Below are positions 59,962 to 64,000 of a DNA stretch of 64,000 nt, in pieces (position 1 is the stretch's first letter; each line of letters opens with the position of its first letter). Position numbers and translations under genes: made by a program. Origin of the DNA: Siderastrea radians (lineage: Eukaryota; Cnidaria; Anthozoa; Scleractinia; Rhizangiidae). The notes below the pieces were generated by a model. That model ran no database searches, had not been told where the DNA came from, and was given only the letters and a program-made list of their open reading frames with translations. The stretch lies in NCBI GenBank assembly GCA_964017195.1, contig OZ024892.1:9842866-9906865 (forward strand), read 5' to 3'.

Positions 59962-61934
59962 AAATAATATATATGTATAACACCGAATATTTAGAGCGCG
60001 CTGAAGAGGATGCACTGCAGTACGGAATGCGATAACCAAGTCAGCCCACTCCCGTTCAACTCCAAACTAAGCAGCTGGCAATGTAATTAAACTGTTGTTG
60101 ATATTCCCAAAGGAATGAGTTTGGTTCAAAGATGTAAACACGTTGAACCTATAGTTGCTCATGCTTTAAACTGTCGTTTTCTTTTCTGAACAATTGATTA
60201 TTGGATCACAAATGCACGTAAACTCGAGTAATGTTCTGACATGATGTGATGTGAATATCTTCATTAATTGGGAACCCACTAATACATTTCTGAGCTATAG
60301 AACGGCACCTGTGTTCAGGAGGTAGAGATACCTTTAATTTTATCTTAATTAAGAAAACTGATGACATCAGTTGATCTCATATGCATATGCATGCATATGC
60401 TAACGGTTATAAATGTTGCTAAGAAGAAAGTTTCATATGAAAAAAGCAGACTATTTTTGCCATTTTGTTAGCCTGTGTAGCAAGCGTTTCTCTTTGTTTT
60501 TCCGCGAGTAGGAAAGTTGCTCATGTTCTAACTTTTTGCACGGCCCAAAATAAAAAAAAAATGGCTTTAATTCCAATACCCAGAAAAATCCACAGAAAGT
60601 CTTGCTATGCAGGCTACCGTTTTGTCTGCAAATCAGGCGGTGTCTCTCACTAGTACTCTCAGTAAAACGGTGAAAACTTATTTTTTTCTCAATTTTTGTT
60701 TATGAAAACGAAAAACGATCGCGAATTGAAACAAAAAAAATTTCTTTTACTTTTTTCAATTTCCTTGGAAAACGATTTAAGCTTTTTAGAATAAATACAT
60801 GCTTGCTAGGCAATTCAGATAGCACACCCACGTTTCAGTTAAATTCAAGTTTTGCTTAGACCTGACTGACGTCTCAGGGGAGAACATTTATAATGGGTAG
60901 CAAAAAACTTGTAGTGGCGGTTACGTCATTAGCAATTACACCGTGATATGGCAGGCTTTACAGCTAAAATACTTCATCATACAAACATTGCTTTCATCCC
61001 TCGATTAGAACGTAACGTCACAAATATTCAGCTGTTCCCAGTTTTACTGACAGTGTCGTTCTATCGCTTTGAGGAACACCCATATTCAGTGGGCCACGTG
61101 CGATAAATTTAGCGACTATGTCTTCGGTTTGTTGGAACTACCCTTTGTACTATTTCGTTCGATTTAATTGATTTTCGGGAGGATCATGATTCGGACAGGT
61201 AGTGACGAAATTTAAGCAACAAATAATTTATTCGGTAAAAGTTAATTGTCCTCGACGCTCAATGTTGAAATAAGGGAAAAATTACATCTTTTCAAAACTC
61301 GCATTGCTAGTAGGTCGAGGATTCATGAAAGAAAGTTTGCTCCTGCATTATGGCACTTCGGCTAAATTCACATTAAAAAAATAAATCGCCCAGTAGGCCG
61401 GTGAGAACATATTATTTCACAGATTAATCGAAATGTTTGTCTAACTCTTCAGCAGTGCTAATCAAGAGATTTAATATTGTTTTTAACTTGACGTACACTG
61501 GTAATTTAATAAGAAGGTACACTAAGTTTTATTTCCAGTAGTAGCACTCACCGTTTTGTCTCCTCAATGCTCAGAAGAACGAAATACAGTCTGCTAGTCA
61601 GTGTTGGAAACTTTGGTGATGATCAATGGATTTAAATGAACATGTTTAGGAGGACAAAATTTTCAATCTGTCCGGTTCACGTTGTTCCCATAAATCTATG
61701 GGAAGTTCGACTGTGTTTCTTAGTAACCAAGGGTGTCCTGAAGAATGTCCAGCAATTTACGTTAGTAAGCGGCAGTCTCAGACTAAGACAGTCCCCTTGT
61801 GGGGTACAGTGATTACCTAAAGAGGTTTTGAGATGTTGCTTGAAGCTTTCCTCCTGTCATTAAGATAACGCGCTTTTTTATTTCAGTTAATGTTCCTACT
61901 GATAAAACCAGTGGTAATAACACAGGAAAACGAA
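59962..61934. other. Intergenic, nothing supportable
   Basis: AT-rich DNA with no convincing frame, RNA gene or repeat that I could define. Confidence 0.45.
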
Positions 61935-62032
61935 CTAACAACATAATAACAACATTTATTGAGGACACCTACTTCACTCGAAAGTGCTTTACAGAAGGGT
62001 CCTCCTACCAAATTACATATAATAAAACTATA

Positions 62033-62075
<43 letters not shown>

Positions 62076-62310
62076 AAAAACTAAAAACAAAAAGAAAAAG
62101 TTGAATAAATTACGAATCTACAACTAAGATAGTCTAATTAAAGTGACAATAAATAATAACAATCAAGCATATATATGAAAAAAATTAAAAGGAATCAGAT
62201 TCTTACGTTGCGGATGGCCTTTTTGAATTTGTCTATCGAATTAAAAGTTCTTCAGTGATTTATCTAAATTATTCCACTCGTTTGCAGCAAAATTTGCCGA
62301 AGTCCAAAGA
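61935..62310 (-). pseudogene. LINE 3' end remnant
   Basis: On the minus strand, 62200-62300 translates to FAANEWNNLDKSLKNF and, after a frame change, SIDKFKKAIRN, the usual reverse-transcriptase C-terminus. The 3' region ends in CAATAAATGTTGTTATTATG near 61940. A TA microsatellite has expanded inside it. Confidence 0.6.
62036..62073 (+). repeat. TA dinucleotide microsatellite
   Basis: About 18 uninterrupted TA units. Confidence 0.9.
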
Positions 62311-63770
62311 CCCAATTCCTATTTGAAATAGCCTTACGTACATTATCCTTAGACCTGGTCTATTATCCTGAGAACTCTGAAAATACTCCGAAGTTAACGG
62401 TACTGAGTGGGAGGTCTGGCATTAAAACTTCTGAGTTTGCTTACTGAACAGAAAACGAGAAGAAATTTACGGACTGCGCAATAATTATTGGGGGGGGGGG
62501 GCTGAAAATTGGGCATCATGTAGGAAAATATTAGCTAATACCTCCCTCCTTAGGGAGTGAATTCAGAGTCATTGCCCCCTCCTGAACTGCCAGAAAACTA
62601 CTAACTGATTACGTACGACCCCTCGCCGTTCATCCCACGCACCCCTATAATACTGTGCTAGATGTGCCTGTGTTTTAAATCTCATCATAAGCACTCTTAG
62701 TGCATGCATATGTTTACTTGTTGGACAGCGGTAGAAACAAAGAACACCTCGTAGCAATGTTCAACAAAGCCATCCATTTCTGAGTCACTTGATTGTGAAT
62801 CCGAGTCTCTTTCTAAATTACTTGATGTCGAATGTGAGTCGCTTGCACCGGAACAACTTTGCTTTATGCCGTCCATCCCCTCCTGTGGTTATTCAGCTCC
62901 CCTCCTGACAATTATTGGACAGGCCCTTCTGCTAATGGCCACTTCTTTACATCAGCATTACGTACCCACTCCCCTCAGGGATTTTCAGGGATAATTTACA
63001 ACACCGTATGGGGGCCTTTGCCAGACTGCTTGTGGCGCAGTTTACAATTAATGACATAGTAGAATTATGAATCCCCCTAATGTGAATGTAATTGATTCCA
63101 GTGTCCATTAATGTAACTATTTTGTGGTATGTAGCCGTACTTGAAAGCGTGCAATGGCATTTTTAATTTTCTGATACATTTGTGGTTAAAGCTCTCGGGG
63201 AAGTTCGCAGACGATGAAAGTTTTTGAAATCACATTTTGCGGAGATTATTCGACATTAGATTCCTACACAAACACTGTGTTCAGTGCCATATTTCAGGCT
63301 GCCCTTTCAGAATGGCAGTCACGATCGTTTAAGCTTATATTCTGTAAGCGGAAGGGAGAGGGGCACTGTAGTTAGGTTCGACTGTATTTTGCTCCGAGAA
63401 AGGGTTACAGTTTTCCGCTTTGCGATGCACACTGTCACTCCCATCCAAACGTCTGAGGGGTTTTGCTGGTGTCAACTGAATTTGATTATATACTATCCAG
63501 TGAGGATTTCAAATATTTTTATTAGGTGAGGGTTCAAATAATCATCGTGGAAGTGAAAACGTTGGAGAATTTAAACACATCTCAGGGTCTCAAAGGGGCA
63601 CGGAGCCCATTACCCGGAGCAAGCAAATGCCATTAATTCGTGCATGGACATTCAATCGAAAACCTTGAAATCATTCCACTGGAGCTCAGAAATTCACGAG
63701 CCCCATTTACACACTTGAACCTAACGGCATGAACAGACGTATGGAACTTGATCAGTTTCAAATATCTATT
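62311..63770. other. Intergenic, no gene
   Basis: A G10-11 run lies at about 62490. Short frames are not supported. Confidence 0.4.
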
Positions 63771-63779
63771 GTGCTTGTC

Positions 63780-64000
63780 AGAAAGAGAAGGTATGACAGA
63801 GGAAAAAGGTACGAGTGACAGCAAAAGGTGCGAGTAAAAGGGCAGAAAAACTACTGAGTGCCAAAATGTATGATTGAGAGCAAAAAGACAACGAATGAGA
63901 GGGAAAAAGTACTGACAGCAAAAAGTTAATGAGTGGTAACAAAAAAGTACAACTTTGAGCAATAAGGACGCGAATGAGAGGAAAAATGTACGCCTGAGAC
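63780..64000 (+). repeat. Degenerate minisatellite, about 20-bp unit, running off the window
   Basis: Units of the kind GAGAGCAAAAAG-TAC(G)AATGAGAG recur (AGCAAAAGGTGCGAGT, AGCAAAAAGACAACGAATGA, AGCAAAAAGTTAATGAGTGG). The array continues past the end of the window. Confidence 0.7.

Overview
The window reads as nuclear DNA of an invertebrate animal, most likely an anthozoan cnidarian (a stony-coral-like genome). It is AT-rich and gene-sparse. Its genes are spliced voltage-gated potassium (Kv) channel genes with GT/AG introns, and the space between them is filled with tRNA-derived SINEs, palindromic MITEs, hAT relics, LINE 3' ends and microsatellites. The taxon is inferred from repeat style and from cnidarian-like Kv and Polinton families, not from a diagnostic marker.

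Layout: (1) 1-6.2 kb holds a SINE and one apparently single-exon gene (2403-3776, +) for a 457-aa Ser-rich coiled-coil protein with four RRxS/T motifs, followed by a small hAT-like element. (2) 6.3-15.3 kb (-) is a complete five-coding-exon Shaw/Kv3-type channel gene (about 1028 aa), rebuilt here from splice sites; two of its exon boundaries are confirmed by a zinc-site spacing and by the selectivity filter. (3) 17306-32368 is an intact Polinton/Maverick (adintovirus-like) integrated virus of 15,063 bp with 435-bp terminal inverted repeats, AG...CT ends and a perfect 6-bp target duplication (AAGGTA). (4) 32.4-45 kb is repeat-rich and I see no host gene in it. (5) 45.0-51.7 kb (-) is a second Shaw-type channel gene with two coding exons (about 546 aa) and a 5-kb intron. 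(6) 51.7-64 kb holds mobile-element relics, palindromes and minisatellites.

The Polinton carries a full replication and virion set. On the minus strand, from the middle leftwards, lie a PPxY virion protein, the minor capsid (penton-like) protein, a small basic protein, an unknown 208-aa protein, the major capsid protein, a pVI-like membrane-active protein, an adenain-type protease, a parvovirus-like phospholipase A2, a chromodomain integrase, a small SAP/NUMOD-like protein and the protein-primed DNA polymerase B. Two plus-strand genes, a packaging ATPase and a tail-fibre-like spike, start from a divergent promoter built of 12-bp repeats. All reading frames are open and the two TIRs are nearly identical, so the insertion looks young.

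The most unusual observation is at the PLA2/integrase junction. The integrase has no ATG upstream of its catalytic core. It lies in the -1 frame of the PLA2 gene, whose last codons contain an in-phase A AAA AAC heptamer, the classic eukaryotic -1 frameshift site. A second A-rich slippery tract lies where the protease gene overlaps the pVI-like gene, also in -1. Together with adenain-type cleavage motifs in four virion proteins, this suggests that enzymes may be packaged Gag-Pol style, as fusions to virion proteins. Both Kv channels also lack the second proline of the S6 PXP hinge, and the first has a depleted S4 sensor and a GYGE filter.
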